This document shows positions 63,987 to 64,000 of a stretch of 64,000 nucleotides of DNA, one piece after another. Position 1 is the first letter of the stretch. The number at the start of each line of letters is the position of its first letter. The notes under the pieces were generated by a model, which did not search any database, had not been told where the DNA came from, and saw nothing but the letters and a program-made list of their open reading frames with translations. The DNA is from Pontibacter amylolyticus (GTDB lineage: Bacteria; Bacteroidota; Bacteroidia; Cytophagales; Hymenobacteraceae), in NCBI RefSeq assembly GCF_014638845.1, contig NZ_BMFP01000001.1, positions 92,386 to 156,385 on the forward strand, read 5' to 3'. A program made the translations under genes and the position numbers.

Positions 63987-64000
63987 TTGATTTTTTTGCT

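Overview
The window looks like chromosome of a Cytophagales bacterium (Bacteroidetes), most likely Hymenobacteraceae and Pontibacter-like. Support comes from Bacteroidetes-only families (DUF5686, DUF5700, DUF4256, YqaE/Pmp3 lipoprotein), an N-acyl-ornithine arginine pathway, and Bacteroidetes sigma-A promoters with a TAnnTTTG -7 element. DNA is moderately GC-rich, genes are dense, and I see no phage, IS element, rRNA or CRISPR array. The genus is inference.

Layout. 1-10.2 kb: end of yqgE, a DUF349 protein, two tandem tRNA-Thr genes, a GNAT-fold protein, a membrane hydrolase, an SDR enzyme, gyrA and a TPR protein. 10.2-17.7 kb: small stress and housekeeping genes (holin-like protein, exported MsrA, CDF transporter, two STAS-like relatives, truC, a CbpA-type DnaJ). 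17.9-22.0 kb: a tightly coupled four-gene operon (C39-like peptidase, RLAN/RimK ATP-grasp, GCS2 carboxylate-amine ligase, N-formylglutamate amidohydrolase), predicted to make or remodel a small peptide of unknown structure. 23.0-31.8 kb: an almost complete arginine operon, GNAT-argG-argC-argD-argF'-argB-argE-argH, with an unusual leader carrying overlapping small ORFs. 32.3-40.6 kb: envelope and hypothetical proteins, including an exported acetolactate decarboxylase. 41.3-42.8 kb: GNAT plus racemase pair. 43.2-51.6 kb: a cation/pH block with an NhaA homologue lacking the catalytic aspartates, a tandem universal stress protein and a seven-gene Mrp antiporter operon. 51.6-56.7 kb: phosphoesterase, AsmA-like protein, and a TetR regulator with twin operators next to a dehalogenase-like hydrolase. 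56.8-60.0 kb: hisH-hisA-hisF-hisIE preceded by a classical histidine attenuator (His-rich leader peptide plus terminator). 60.1-63.6 kb: mgtE and an S9 peptidase.

The strongest signal that no gene explains is the heptamer AGGTATA/TATACCT. I counted about 115 copies by eye on the two strands, against about 8 expected by chance. It occurs in all reading frames and between genes, sometimes as inverted pairs forming perfect hairpins. It resembles a HIP1-like or DNA-uptake-like genome signature. Several other dispersed intergenic repeats (REP-like nested hairpins, TGCACGATT units, heptanucleotide arrays) lie mainly in the spacers of the arg, his and TetR regions.
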